Position numbers and translations under genes: made by a program | Source of the DNA: Synechococcus sp. AG-679-C18 | GTDB taxonomy: Bacteria; Cyanobacteriota; Cyanobacteriia; PCC-6307; Cyanobiaceae | Assembly: GCA_003210755.1 (NCBI GenBank) | Contig: QCUL01000001.1 | Location: 120,667 to 184,666, forward strand | Length of the DNA stretch: 64,000 nucleotides | Direction of reading: 5' to 3' | Shown here: positions 38,133-47,749 of the stretch, piece by piece | Layout of the letters: each line of letters begins with the position of its first letter | How positions within the stretch are numbered: the stretch's first letter is position 1 | Notes under the pieces: model-generated | Seen by the model: only the letters and a program-made list of their open reading frames with translations | Databases searched by the model: none | What the model was told of the DNA's origin: nothing

Positions 38133-38302
38133 CGCCTGGCAAATACCTTAGTACTATAGAGCTTGCGCCTAAAAGCTGCATTAATATTTCATGAGGACGC
38201 GTTCCCGAGGCATAATCAAAACCCTTAAATGCACATCTTTACCTATTTTTTACCCACAAAAGGAACAATCTTTCATGGGCAAATTGCAGACTTGGAGTTC
38301 TA

Positions 38303-38323
38303 AAGCGTGATGCATCACAGCTT
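38303..38323. promoter_or_regulatory. Near-perfect 21-bp palindrome before the RND operon
   Basis: The core GTGATGCATCAC is a perfect 12-bp palindrome, extended by AAGC on one side and GCTT on the other with one extra A. It is about 170 bp upstream of the adaptor start and 25 bp past the alaS stop. No T-tract follows. The spacing is too short for a CRP site, so an operator for the RND operon or an alaS transcript hairpin are both possible. Confidence 0.4.
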
Positions 38324-38347
38324 CAGCAAAACAACGTGAAACCATCA

Positions 38348-41026
38348 TCATTCCAAAGACTTTTCTAATTCAGCGCGCGCTCTCTTGAGTGCAGCATCCA
38401 ATGCCGCAGCATCACGACCTCCGGCCTGAGCCAGGTTGGGGCGGCCCCCTCCTCCGCCTCCGCAAAGCTTGGCGATCGCACCGATGAATTTGCCAGCTTG
38501 CTGGCCACTAGCCATCACCACCTTCCCGAACGCTGCCACCAGAATCACCTTTCCGTTATCGCTCGGGTCAGGACATCCCCCCAGCACAACAGCAGAGGCA
38601 TCGCCCAACTGATCCAGCAATCCCTTGGCCGCCCCCTGCAAGCCATCTCCATCCACCCCATCAAGACGAGCCACCAACACCTGGTAAGTACCAACCGCCA
38701 CCGATTGCTTAGCCAATGTCGCCGATTTCGCGACAGCTAATTCAGCACGGGCCGCTGCCAAAGCTTTTTGACTGTTCTTAAGGTCCTCTTGTAACGCCGC
38801 AACGCGCTCAACGATCTCCGCCGGCTGGGCTTTAAAACGTTCTCCCAATTGCTTCACTACCCCATCTCGCTCATTGAGATAGGCGAGAACCGAAAGCCCA
38901 GAAACCGCTTCAATCCTGCGGATACCGGCAGCCACGCCACTCTCACTCACGATCTTGAACAGGCCAATCTCTGCTGTATTACGCACATGCGTGCCGCCGC
39001 AGAGCTCCATCGACACACCTGGGACGTCAACAACACGCACCACCTCGGAGTACTTCTCACCAAACATCGCTACCGCACCTGCAGCCTTCGCTTGGTCAAT
39101 CGCCATCTCATTCACCTCAAGGGTGTGTGCAGCGCTGATCCAGCCATTGATCAGGGTCTCAATCTGCTCCAGTTCCTCAGGTTTGACTGCCCTTGAGCAA
39201 TGAAAGTCAAAGCGCAACCGTTCAAAATCCACCAGGGAACCAGCCTGCCCAATCTCCGGATCCACCACCTGTTTTAGTGCTGCTTGCAACAGGTGAGTAG
39301 CCGTGTGATTCGCCTGTGCGCGACGGCGGCAGTCGCGATTCACGCTGCCATGCAACACATCGCCAACATGAAGCGTGCCCCGCTCCACTCGGCCGCTGTG
39401 CACAAACACACTGCGATTACGGCTTACGGCATCAATGACGACGATCAGGCCATTGCCATCTGGCCCAGCACCGGCCAGCACTCCACGATCACCCACTTGG
39501 CCACCACCTTCTCCGTAAAAAGGAGTGGTATCAAGCACAACCTGAACTTCATCCCCAGCCTGTGCTTGTGTCGCCGATACTCCATTAACGACGAGGGCTT
39601 GCACGCTACTGGTCTGCTCCAAGTGCTCATAACCTCTGAATTCAGTGCCTGCAAGGCCAACTGCAACTTGATCAATCGCATCTTGCAGCGTGAGGTCAAT
39701 GGTCACTGCTGCTGCCTTTGCTCGCTGGCGCTGCTCGTTCATCGCCTGCTCAAATCCATCTAGATCGACGCGAAGACCCTGCTCCTCAGCAATTTCCTGG
39801 GTGAGTTCAAGAGGGAAACCAAAGGTGTCGTACAGCTCAAAAGCCTGATGACCTGAAATTTGTTTTGGCTTCGTTGCCAATACTTCGGCCAATAGCTTCT
39901 CTCCTCGTTCCAAAGTCTCAAGAAAACGTGCTTCTTCGCGTTGAAGCTCTGCCAAGATCACTGCCTTCCGTTCGATAAGTTGTGGATAAGCGGTCTCCAT
40001 CAATGCAATCGATGCCTCGCCCATCGCCGTCAGGAATGGCTTGTCGATCCCAATGAGACGTCCATGCCTTACCACTCGTCTTAGGAGGCGGCGCAGGATG
40101 TATCCCCGTCCAAGATTGCTAGCAGTCACGCCATCACAGATCAATTGCGTGATCGCCCTGCTGTGATCGCCGATCACCTTGAGCGATGTTTTCCCCTTCT
40201 CATCGAGCTGGTGATAATCAACACCAGCAAGGTCTCCTGCAGCCCGAATCAAAGGGAAGATCAGATCCGTTTCATAGTTGTTCGGAACCTGTTGCAAGAT
40301 CTGAGCCATCCGCTCCAGGCCCAGGCCGGTATCGATGTTGCGGTTCTCCAGCGGCGTGAGTGCCCCGTTCGAATCGCGGTTGTATTGCATGAACACCAGG
40401 TTGTAAAACTCGATGAAGCGGCCGTCATCCTCCAGATCGATGCCCTCATTCCCCAGTTCAGGCTTGAAGTCGTAATAGATCTCCGAACAGGGACCACAGG
40501 GTCCTGTAGGCCCCGATGCCCAGAAGTTGTCGGCTTCATCCATGCGGATGATTCGCCTGGGGTTAACGCCAATCACATCCCGCCAGATCTGTTCCGCTTC
40601 ATCGTCTTCTCGAAAAACACTCACCACTAGATGGTTTGGATCGATGGCATAGATCCCCGTACTGAGCTCCCAGGCCCATTCAATCGCCTGCTGCTTGAAG
40701 TAATCGCCGAAGGAAAAATTGCCAAGCATCTCGAAAAAGGTGTGATGCCGAGCTGTACGCCCTACGTTCTCGATGTCATTGGTGCGAATGCACTTTTGGC
40801 TGCTGGTAGCCCGCGCAGACGGCCGCTCCACTTGACCCAAAAACACGGGCTTAAATGGCAGCATTCCGGCAATCGTGAGCAACACGGTGGGATCCTCAGG
40901 AACCAGCGAAGCGCTTGGCATCACGATGTGCTCGCGCGACTGATAAAACTCCAAAAAAGCAGCGCGAATCTCATCACCTGTGCGGGGAGTAGCACCGGCG
41001 GATCGCGATGAGTGTGCAACAGCCAT
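38348..41026 (-). CDS. alaS: Alanyl-tRNA synthetase
   Basis: 892 residues. Class II synthetase with a linked editing domain. The catalytic domain shows RTNDIENVGRTARHHTFFEM and FWASGPTGPCGPCSEIYYDF. The editing site has HTATHLL and CGGTHVRNT as zinc ligands. The C-terminal domain ends with a glycine-rich CGGGGGGRPNLAQAGG. ATG 41026 (MAVAHSSRSAGATPR) is chosen; two earlier starts are open. In related genomes this gene follows speA directly; here 11 kb separate them. Confidence 0.97.
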   Translation of the reverse strand: MAVAHSSRSAGATPRTGDEIRAAFLEFYQSREHIVMPSASLVPEDPTVLLTIAGMLPFKPVFLGQVERPSARATSSQKCIRTNDIENVGRTARHHTFFEMLGNFSFGDYFKQQAIEWAWELSTGIYAIDPNHLVVSVFREDDEAEQIWRDVIGVNPRRIIRMDEADNFWASGPTGPCGPCSEIYYDFKPELGNEGIDLEDDGRFIEFYNLVFMQYNRDSNGALTPLENRNIDTGLGLERMAQILQQVPNNYETDLIFPLIRAAGDLAGVDYHQLDEKGKTSLKVIGDHSRAITQLICDGVTASNLGRGYILRRLLRRVVRHGRLIGIDKPFLTAMGEASIALMETAYPQLIERKAVILAELQREEARFLETLERGEKLLAEVLATKPKQISGHQAFELYDTFGFPLELTQEIAEEQGLRVDLDGFEQAMNEQRQRAKAAAVTIDLTLQDAIDQVAVGLAGTEFRGYEHLEQTSSVQALVVNGVSATQAQAGDEVQVVLDTTPFYGEGGGQVGDRGVLAGAGPDGNGLIVVIDAVSRNRSVFVHSGRVERGTLHVGDVLHGSVNRDCRRRAQANHTATHLLQAALKQVVDPEIGQAGSLVDFERLRFDFHCSRAVKPEELEQIETLINGWISAAHTLEVNEMAIDQAKAAGAVAMFGEKYSEVVRVVDVPGVSMELCGGTHVRNTAEIGLFKIVSESGVAAGIRRIEAVSGLSVLAYLNERDGVVKQLGERFKAQPAEIVERVAALQEDLKNSQKALAAARAELAVAKSATLAKQSVAVGTYQVLVARLDGVDGDGLQGAAKGLLDQLGDASAVVLGGCPDPSDNGKVILVAAFGKVVMASGQQAGKFIGAIAKLCGGGGGGRPNLAQAGGRDAAALDAALKRARAELEKSLE

Positions 41027-41309
41027 GACGAAGTCCGCGTAAACAGCAGATAGAACGGCCATGATCGCGCCTCGCCGACTCACCGCCTCTTTTCAGCGAA
41101 AGCGTGCTCTCTCCAGGTGCTCCCACTGGCAATCGTTCCTGGTTGGACTGCCAATCAGTTACGAAGCCTTCGAATGCGATGCCCTTGCCCCTTGTCAGGG
41201 GCCGACACCCTGGCATGATGACCATGGATCTCCTCATCGAGTAGTTGCCGTTGATCGGCAGTGAACTCCTGCTTTACGGAACCCAAAGCATGTTTTCTGC
41301 GTCGCGGCC

Positions 41310-44300
41310 ATGAGCCTGCTGCACGCCACCTGGCTTCCAGCCATTCGCACTCCTACCAGCTCCGGACGAGCTGCCCTCTTGGTATGGGCTGACACCTGGC
41401 GTGTTGCCGAACCCGCAGGCCCGAGCGCCACTCCAGCCATTCATCCCTTCACCCTCAATACAGATGAACTGCGCGCTTTGCTGAGTGCAAGGGATCTCTT
41501 ACCTGAGGGGATCATTGATGCCATGGCCTGCCTCACCCTGCCGAGCCGCAGCGTGAAACCCCGAAAAAAACGAGGTTCTGAAGCCAGTAGCACTGAAAGT
41601 CCGGAATGGACGGGGCTTCCCTTGCAAGCTGGCGAGCCGATCCCCAAACAAACCGAGTGGTGGCCTTGGCAGGTTCAAGGTCTCGCCATCGAGCCGATGG
41701 CGGCAACCGCTTGGCTTTCCAAGCTCCCCCTTTCCGGACGCCATCCCGACCTGGCTGATGAGCTGCGCTGGTGGAGCCACATGCAGCGATGGTCTTTAAG
41801 CCTTGTAGCGCGTAGTCGCTGGCTACCCCAAGTGGAATTGAGTAAAGGCGAGGGCTATCCCCATCGAGCCCGCTGGGTGCCGCTGCTGAATCGAGAAGAA
41901 GACCGCCGACGCCTTGAAGACCTGGCATCAGGACTACCTCTCGTTGCCACCTGTGCCCTGCCTTGGCGCGAACCAACCGGACGCCGAAGCAACCGAATGA
42001 CACGGCTGCGGCCAGAAGCCATGCGCGCCGCCAATCCGGTGGCCTGCTGCAGGCCCCGCAGCGGTCGCCTACGGGTGGCCACGCTTTTGGCCGACCTCAT
42101 GGATGCCCAGCTACGCAAGGGCTTCACCCCCGACCATGACGGCTTGGATCCTTTGTTATGCGCCTGGGAGGAGGCCCTGAGTTCAGAGACAGGAGAAATT
42201 CAACTCGGCGATGAAGACGCCGAACGGCTGGCCACCGCCAGCAACCATTGGCGCGAAGGAGTCGCCGGAAATGTGGCAGCGGCCCGTGCCTGCCTTGAAC
42301 TCGCTACACCAGAAGAGGGAGAGGACCTTTGGCCACTGCGTTTCTTTTTACAAGCGGAAGCTGATCCAACACTCAAACTGCCCGCGGGGGCAGCCTGGGC
42401 CGCAGGGCCAAGCGGCCTACAACTTGGAGAGATCAAGGTGGATCGTCCAAGTGAGGTGCTCCTCGAGGGCATGGGTCGGGCCTTGACCGTGTTCCAACCG
42501 ATCGAGAGAGGGCTGGAGACTGCCACACCAGAGAGCATGCAGCTCACACCGGCTGAAGCCTTCGTTCTGGTGCGCACGGCTGCCCGACAACTCAGAGATG
42601 TTGGCGTTGGAGTTGACCTACCACCAAGCCTTTCGGGAGGCCTTGCCAGCCGACTCGGCCTCGCCATTAAGGCCGAACTCTCCGAACGCTCCCGCGGCTT
42701 CACACTCGGAGAAAACCTCGACTGGAGCTGGGAGCTCATGATCGGTGGTGTGACGCTGACGTTACGCGAGCTGGAGCGTCTTGCCGGAAAGCGCAGCCCA
42801 CTCGTACTTCACAAGGGGGCTTGGATCGAACTGCGCCCCAATGACCTTAAAAATGCTGAGCGCTTTTGTGCGGCGAATCCAGACCTCAGCCTCGACGACG
42901 CCCTGAGGCTCACCGCCACTGAAGGCGACACGATGATGCGATTGCCGGTGCATCAGTTCGATTCCGGCCCGCGGCTCCAAGTTGTCTTGGAGCAATACCA
43001 CCAGCAGAAAGCTCCAGACCCACTGCCTGCACCCGAAGGATTTTCAGGGCAACTCAGGCCTTATCAGGAGAGAGGGCTGGGTTGGCTCGCCTTCCTGCAT
43101 CGTTTCGATCAGGGCGCCTGCTTGGCCGATGACATGGGTCTCGGTAAGACGATCCAATTATTGGCGTTTCTTCAACACCTCAAAGCAGAAAACGAGCTCA
43201 AGCGCTCGGTGCTGTTAATCGCCCCCACTTCAGTTCTCACCAACTGGAAACGCGAAGCAACAGCTTTCACGCCAGAACTGAATGTTCATGAGCACTACGG
43301 TCCAAAACGCCCCAGCAGCCCTGCAGCCCTGAAGAAGGCTTTGAAGGATGTGGACCTAGTGCTCACCAGCTACGGGCTGATGCAACGGGACAGCGAACTG
43401 CTTGAAAGTCACGACTGGCAAGGTCTCGTGATCGATGAAGCGCAGGCCATCAAAAATCCTTCGGCGAAGCAAAGCCAAGCGGCCCGAGACCTGGCCCGCC
43501 CGAAAAAGAACAGCCGATTCCGCATCGCGCTTACAGGTACACCCGTTGAAAACCGCGTCAGCGAACTCTGGGCCTTGATGGATTTTCTCAACCCACGGGT
43601 GCTGGGAGAGGAGGAATTTTTCCGACATCGCTATCGCATGCCGATTGAGCGCTACGGAGACCTGTCATCCCTTCGCGACCTCAAGGCCAGGGTGGGGCCC
43701 TTCATCCTCAGAAGACTGAAAACCGACAAAGCGATCATCTCAGATCTGCCTGAGAAGGTGGAATTAAGCGAATGGGTAGGCCTGAGCAAAGAACAGAAGT
43801 CGCTCTACGCCAAAACCGTTGAAGACACCCTGGATGCCATTGCCCGTGCACCGCGCGGGAAACGTCATGGTCAGGTTTTGGGGCTTCTCACCAAACTCAA
43901 GCAGATCTGCAACCACCCCGCCCTTGCCCTCAAGGAGCAGGGCGCCAGTGAGGATTTCCTCAAGCGATCGGTGAAGCTGCAGCGTCTTGAAGAAATTCTT
44001 GACGAGGTGGTGGAAGCTGGCGATCGAGCCTTGCTCTTCACCCAGTTCGCGGAATGGGGCAAGTTGCTCCAGGATTATTTGCAACGACGCTGGCGCAGTG
44101 AGGTGCCCTTCCTCAGCGGAAGTACCAGCAAAAGTGAACGGCAGGCCATGGTCGATCGCTTCCAGGAGGATCCGCGCGGGCCTCAGCTTTTCCTGCTGTC
44201 GCTAAAGGCCGGCGGAGTTGGCCTCAACCTCACGCGCGCCAGTCATGTCTTTCACATTGATCGCTGGTGGAACCCCGCCGTTGAGAATCAAGCCACCGAC

Positions 44301-44498
44301 CGTGCCTACCGCATCGGCCAGACCAATCGGGTCATGGTCCATAAATTCATCACCAGCGGCTCAGTGGAAGAGAAAATCGATCGCATGATCCGAGAAAAAT
44401 CCAGACTCGCTGAAGACATCATTGGTTCTGGTGAAGACTGGCTTGGGGGCTTAGAGATGGGACAGCTCAAAGAATTAGTGAGCCTGGAGGACAACTGA
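41310..44498 (+). CDS. SNF2-family DNA-dependent ATPase/helicase
   Basis: 1062 residues. SNF2 enzymes translocate on duplex DNA and displace bound proteins. The N-terminal 560 residues form the bacterial SNF2-associated region (about 440-560; DDALRLTATEGDTMMRLPV). Motor motifs: LADDMGLGKTIQLLAFLQHL (Walker A near 606), LIAPTSVLTNWKRE, DEAQAIKNP (near 708-716), LTGTPVENRVSELWALMDFL, QATDRAYRIGQT in the second lobe. Two bases separate its stop from the SWIM gene. Substrate unknown; a link to recombination or RNA polymerase recycling can only be guessed. Confidence 0.92.
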   Translation: MSLLHATWLPAIRTPTSSGRAALLVWADTWRVAEPAGPSATPAIHPFTLNTDELRALLSARDLLPEGIIDAMACLTLPSRSVKPRKKRGSEASSTESPEWTGLPLQAGEPIPKQTEWWPWQVQGLAIEPMAATAWLSKLPLSGRHPDLADELRWWSHMQRWSLSLVARSRWLPQVELSKGEGYPHRARWVPLLNREEDRRRLEDLASGLPLVATCALPWREPTGRRSNRMTRLRPEAMRAANPVACCRPRSGRLRVATLLADLMDAQLRKGFTPDHDGLDPLLCAWEEALSSETGEIQLGDEDAERLATASNHWREGVAGNVAAARACLELATPEEGEDLWPLRFFLQAEADPTLKLPAGAAWAAGPSGLQLGEIKVDRPSEVLLEGMGRALTVFQPIERGLETATPESMQLTPAEAFVLVRTAARQLRDVGVGVDLPPSLSGGLASRLGLAIKAELSERSRGFTLGENLDWSWELMIGGVTLTLRELERLAGKRSPLVLHKGAWIELRPNDLKNAERFCAANPDLSLDDALRLTATEGDTMMRLPVHQFDSGPRLQVVLEQYHQQKAPDPLPAPEGFSGQLRPYQERGLGWLAFLHRFDQGACLADDMGLGKTIQLLAFLQHLKAENELKRSVLLIAPTSVLTNWKREATAFTPELNVHEHYGPKRPSSPAALKKALKDVDLVLTSYGLMQRDSELLESHDWQGLVIDEAQAIKNPSAKQSQAARDLARPKKNSRFRIALTGTPVENRVSELWALMDFLNPRVLGEEEFFRHRYRMPIERYGDLSSLRDLKARVGPFILRRLKTDKAIISDLPEKVELSEWVGLSKEQKSLYAKTVEDTLDAIARAPRGKRHGQVLGLLTKLKQICNHPALALKEQGASEDFLKRSVKLQRLEEILDEVVEAGDRALLFTQFAEWGKLLQDYLQRRWRSEVPFLSGSTSKSERQAMVDRFQEDPRGPQLFLLSLKAGGVGLNLTRASHVFHIDRWWNPAVENQATDRAYRIGQTNRVMVHKFITSGSVEEKIDRMIREKSRLAEDIIGSGEDWLGGLEMGQLKELVSLEDN

Positions 44499-44500
44499 AA

Positions 44501-45397
44501 ATGAGCATCACCCCACCAGGCGGCATCAACACCTCGATCAGCGACGACGGGCTTTCCCAGCAGCCTTGGTGGGTAGAGCAGTGGATGGAGCTGATCAACT
44601 CCTATCGCTTCAAAAAGCGTTTGGAACGGGCCTGGGCCTACGCGCGCGAAGGGCATGTGACCTCCATCCGTTTTGAAGGCCGACGGGTGCACGCTCGCGT
44701 TCAAGGCACCGACGAAGACCCCTACAAGGTGAAGCTCTGGCTCGACGTTTTAAAAGATGAGGACTGGCGGTATGTGCTCGAAGCGCTCACGCAAAAAGCC
44801 CGCTGGTCCGCTCAACTGCTGGCCGGGATCATGCCAGCCGATATCGAACGAGCCTTCGCTGCCAGTGGTCGCCGTCTCTTTCCCTTCAAGCTTCAAGAGG
44901 TGAGAAGTGAATGCAGCTGTCCGGACAAGGCCAACCCTTGCAAACACATCAGCGCCGTTTACTTCCTGATGGGAGAACGGTTCAGTGAGGATCCATTTGT
45001 GCTGTTCCAGCTGCGTGGTCGCACGCGAGCCAAGTTGCTGGAGGACCTGGCAGAACACCGTCTGAAGGCGCTGCAAGCCATCGCAGAAAACCAGAACAAC
45101 AACGAAAGCGCCAAGGCACTTGCCATCGATGCCAAGAGCAGCGAGCTCAACCCTCCCCATCCCGCGGTGCTCGATCCCACGCTCTGGTGGAGATACGACG
45201 CTGGCCTCGACAGCGACCTCGTTGTGATCACACCGGCGATGGAAGGAGACACAGGGCTGGACGCAGCGGGGGAACTCCCTCTTGCCGAAGAACCACGCTT
45301 CCCTGAAGCCCGTCCCCGTTTTTTACAGCACCTGCAGCAACAAGGCCAGGCCCTAGCGCAGCAAGCCATGCTTGAGGCGATGGCAGCAGGGAACTAA
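44501..45397 (+). CDS. SWIM zinc-finger protein
   Basis: 298 residues. The SWIM motif C-x-C-x6-C-x-H is seen as CSCPDKANPCKH (near residue 138). It binds zinc and, in other proteins, DNA or a partner protein. The N-terminal half has WVEQWMELINSYRFKKRLER and AREGHVTSIRFEGRRVHARV, the usual flank of this family. It lies 2 bp after the SNF2 gene and overlaps the next gene by one base. The SNF2-SWIM pair is repeated in other bacteria, which suggests one complex. Confidence 0.88.
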   Translation: MSITPPGGINTSISDDGLSQQPWWVEQWMELINSYRFKKRLERAWAYAREGHVTSIRFEGRRVHARVQGTDEDPYKVKLWLDVLKDEDWRYVLEALTQKARWSAQLLAGIMPADIERAFAASGRRLFPFKLQEVRSECSCPDKANPCKHISAVYFLMGERFSEDPFVLFQLRGRTRAKLLEDLAEHRLKALQAIAENQNNNESAKALAIDAKSSELNPPHPAVLDPTLWWRYDAGLDSDLVVITPAMEGDTGLDAAGELPLAEEPRFPEARPRFLQHLQQQGQALAQQAMLEAMAAGN

Positions 45398-45894
45398 TGG
45401 TGACGAGCGTCTCCGAGACCGCCGTTGCCCCCTGGTTAAGACTTGAATCCCAGACGCTGGTCAAGAACCTGCTGATCTCTCATGAACGAGCGTTCTCAGA
45501 ACTCCTCCTGTCAAGGAATCAGATCACGCATTCCAAGCGCACTGCTGCTCAAGAGCTCTTCGCGAGCCCCTTAGCCGTTTTGGCTCATGACGGGGGCAGT
45601 GACCCCTTGCTGACCTACGCCAATAGCACCGCCCTTCGGCTCTGGGGCCGCAGCTGGACAAGCATGGTGGGAATGCCGTCTCGATTCACAGCTGAGGAAA
45701 GCGCGCGACCCGAGCGGGCGAGCACTCTCAAACAGGTTCGCCAAGGGGAAGGCTTTCGCGGCTACAGCGGGATTCGAATCAACCGTGCAGGCCGGCGTTT
45801 CATGATCAGCAATGCCCGAATCTGGTCCCTCTGGGGTGACATTGATGAGATCCCTGGACAAGCAGCTGCCTTTTCCAGCTGGTGGTGGATTTGA
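45397..45894 (+). CDS. MEKHLA-domain protein
   Basis: 165 residues. The MEKHLA domain is a PAS-like fold found also in plant HD-ZIP III proteins. Visible are LLTYANSTALRLWGRSW, GMPSRFTAEESARPER and GYSGIRINRAGRRFMISNAR. Ligand and role in cyanobacteria are not known. TAATG overlap with the SWIM gene shows tight coupling in a three-gene unit. Confidence 0.82.
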   Translation: MVTSVSETAVAPWLRLESQTLVKNLLISHERAFSELLLSRNQITHSKRTAAQELFASPLAVLAHDGGSDPLLTYANSTALRLWGRSWTSMVGMPSRFTAEESARPERASTLKQVRQGEGFRGYSGIRINRAGRRFMISNARIWSLWGDIDEIPGQAAAFSSWWWI

Positions 45895-45941
45895 TTTGTG
45901 ATCACGCCATATCTCATTACGGGCGCAGGGCTGGAGTGGGT

Positions 45942-47279
45942 TCAGGCACCCCAACCGAAAGCCGACCAACCAATAAACAGCAAGCTGAAGCCTGTCAGAA
46001 AGGCCAGGCCAAACCAGGTGAGCACTTGCATGGCGGGACCATCACGATGCTCCACAGCCACCATGTCACTGTTCATCGTGTCCATGGCCATCCAGGCAAA
46101 TAACGGAGCCGTCAGGAAGCTTCCTGTCATCGCACCAAACACGAAATCTTTCACTCCAATCCCCCCACTAAACGCAAACAGCAAGGCCACCAATGCAGCG
46201 AATAAATGAAGAACTAGCCAAACAGTGAGCCGACGATGCTGAGGAGCCGAGGCCAAATCACCTCGATCGGAGCCCTGAAGCAAGCCCTGGATCGCAGAAA
46301 TACTGCGTGGATAGGCATCTAAACAAACAAGCGAAGTGCCAAACATTGCTGCAAAGGCAGCTGGAACAATCACCCAAGCCGCCCAGCCACCCATCGCTTC
46401 GGTGTAAAGGCGAATGAGGTTTTGAGCAAAGGAGACCCCACTTCCAGCAAACATTCCCTCCCCTGTTCCATACATCGTGTAGGCCCCCAAAATCACAAAG
46501 AGGGTGGCTGTGACAACAGTGACCACATAACCAAGGTTGAAATCAAATTCAGCCTCCCTAAACGTGGCTTGATGATTGCTATCTACAGCGCGGGAGAACA
46601 TCCACAACGACGGCCAAACACACATCTCCACCGGACCGGGCATCCAACCCATTAAGGGGATCAAGAACGCCAAATTTGCAGCTGTCCAGGGAGATGGAGT
46701 CGTGCCCACCCAGGTTGCTGCCACATCCCCAACAGGACCACGCAGCAGCAATGACAATGCGGCCACCCCAGAGAGGAGGGTCAACAGAACCACAAGCACT
46801 TTTGAAAGACGATCCAGAGCTCGGTAATGACCAAAAAGAAGGATCAATCCACATAAAACCAACACGGCGATGGCCAGGGCAAACGTGTTGACATTCGCCA
46901 AAATCGGCACATTGGTCAGCAGAAGGCCAGCAACAAAGCTCACCGCCGCAATCGTGAGCGTTCCGGTCACCAGACTGACGAGGAGATAGAGGGGTAGGTA
47001 GAAGCGATTACGGCGCTGGAAGCCCTCCAACAACGTCAATCCTGTGGCTGCAGTAAAGCGTGTACCCACCCGCAGAAATGGATACTTCACCAAATTAGTG
47101 AGCAGGATCAGGCCCAACAACGCAAAGCCAAACCTGGCCCCAGCCGTTGTGGATGACATCAAGTGAGACCCACCAATACAAGCCCCAGCCATCAAAATCC
47201 CTGGTCCCAGGCTCTGCCTAAGACCAGCTGCCGAACGGGAGCCAAACCTGGCCATAGAAAACGAATGATGCGCAGCCAT
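45942..47279 (-). CDS. Nramp-related transporter without the DPGN motif
   Basis: 445 residues, about 11 membrane segments. The fold resembles Nramp divalent-metal transporters (SLGPGILMAGACIGGSHLMS for segment 1). Where Nramp proteins have the metal-binding DPGN, this one has IGGS, and the segment-6 metal motif is replaced by MGWMPGPVEMC. So standard manganese or iron import is unlikely; another cation is possible, as known for divergent Nramp-related groups. ATG 47279 is chosen. It faces the MEKHLA gene tail to tail, 47 bp apart. Confidence 0.75.
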   Translation of the reverse strand: MAAHHSFSMARFGSRSAAGLRQSLGPGILMAGACIGGSHLMSSTTAGARFGFALLGLILLTNLVKYPFLRVGTRFTAATGLTLLEGFQRRNRFYLPLYLLVSLVTGTLTIAAVSFVAGLLLTNVPILANVNTFALAIAVLVLCGLILLFGHYRALDRLSKVLVVLLTLLSGVAALSLLLRGPVGDVAATWVGTTPSPWTAANLAFLIPLMGWMPGPVEMCVWPSLWMFSRAVDSNHQATFREAEFDFNLGYVVTVVTATLFVILGAYTMYGTGEGMFAGSGVSFAQNLIRLYTEAMGGWAAWVIVPAAFAAMFGTSLVCLDAYPRSISAIQGLLQGSDRGDLASAPQHRRLTVWLVLHLFAALVALLFAFSGGIGVKDFVFGAMTGSFLTAPLFAWMAMDTMNSDMVAVEHRDGPAMQVLTWFGLAFLTGFSLLFIGWSAFGWGA

Positions 47280-47500
47280 CCTCCTGCCGCGCCTCCCCGA
47301 ACCAACAGCCTTGTCAACGGCATCGAAACAGCACTCCTTCGCTCGGACCGCAGCAGCCAATGCCAGCTGTTTCACCACCCCCTGAGGCGTCGCAATCAGA
47401 GATCCATGGGTGAGCCCCATCAAGACGGGGGACGACATCGCTTCACAGGCCTACTGATCAACCGTGAAGGCATACTTTTCATTCCAAACAACGCAGAGCA

Positions 47501-47519
47501 TTGATCCAATTGGGATCAA
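47501..47519. promoter_or_regulatory. 19-bp palindrome, possible operator
   Basis: Arms TTGATCC and GGATCAA are perfectly complementary around AATTG. It is about 222 bp before the transporter start and 230 bp before hsp20; no T-tract follows. Confidence 0.4.
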
Positions 47520-47717
47520 AACGATGAGATCAACTGAGGCGCCAATTCCATTTCCAACCAGCACTGGTCTTTATCACCATCAGAACGGTTCGGCTCTTGC
47601 GATATCTCAGTAGTAGCAACCGAACTTAGTAGTCCAGACCGTACCAAAACTGGCGGTTCCTACGCTCCCTATTCCCATCAAATTAGCGCAGATTGGCGTT
47701 GTGGAAAACAAAAACTT

Positions 47718-47744
47718 TTCCGATTTCATACTCAATCTAAGGAA
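47718..47744 (+). promoter_or_regulatory. Candidate RNA thermometer of hsp20
   Basis: The mRNA leader can fold as UUCC-GAUU / AAUC-UAA-GGAA: two 4-bp helices around an 8-nt loop, with a one-sided UAA bulge. The GGAA strand is the Shine-Dalgarno sequence, 5 bases before AUG 47750. A short hairpin with an asymmetric internal loop hiding the ribosome site is the design of the hsp17 thermometer in Synechocystis. An upstream GGAAAA (47703-47708) could instead pair with UUUUCC and free the site. Confidence 0.55.
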
Positions 47745-47749
47745 TTACC

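Larger units (their letters stand above)
47280..47749. other. Intergenic region of the transporter and hsp20 genes
   Basis: 470 bp between two divergent genes. No gene is supported. It holds a perfect 19-bp palindrome (47501-47519), an inverted repeat GGAAAA / TTTTCC (47703-47721) and the candidate hsp20 RNA thermometer (47718-47744). No CIRCE element was seen. Confidence 0.65.

Noticed and set aside
38306..38319. CGTGA-TGCA-TCACA read as a CRP site
   Set aside because: The spacer is four bases instead of six, so the half sites are on the wrong helix face.
41187..41202. Hairpin GCCCCT / AGGGGC between alaS and the SNF2 gene
   Set aside because: Perfect but short, no T-tract and no regulatory context; could be chance in a GC-rich gap.
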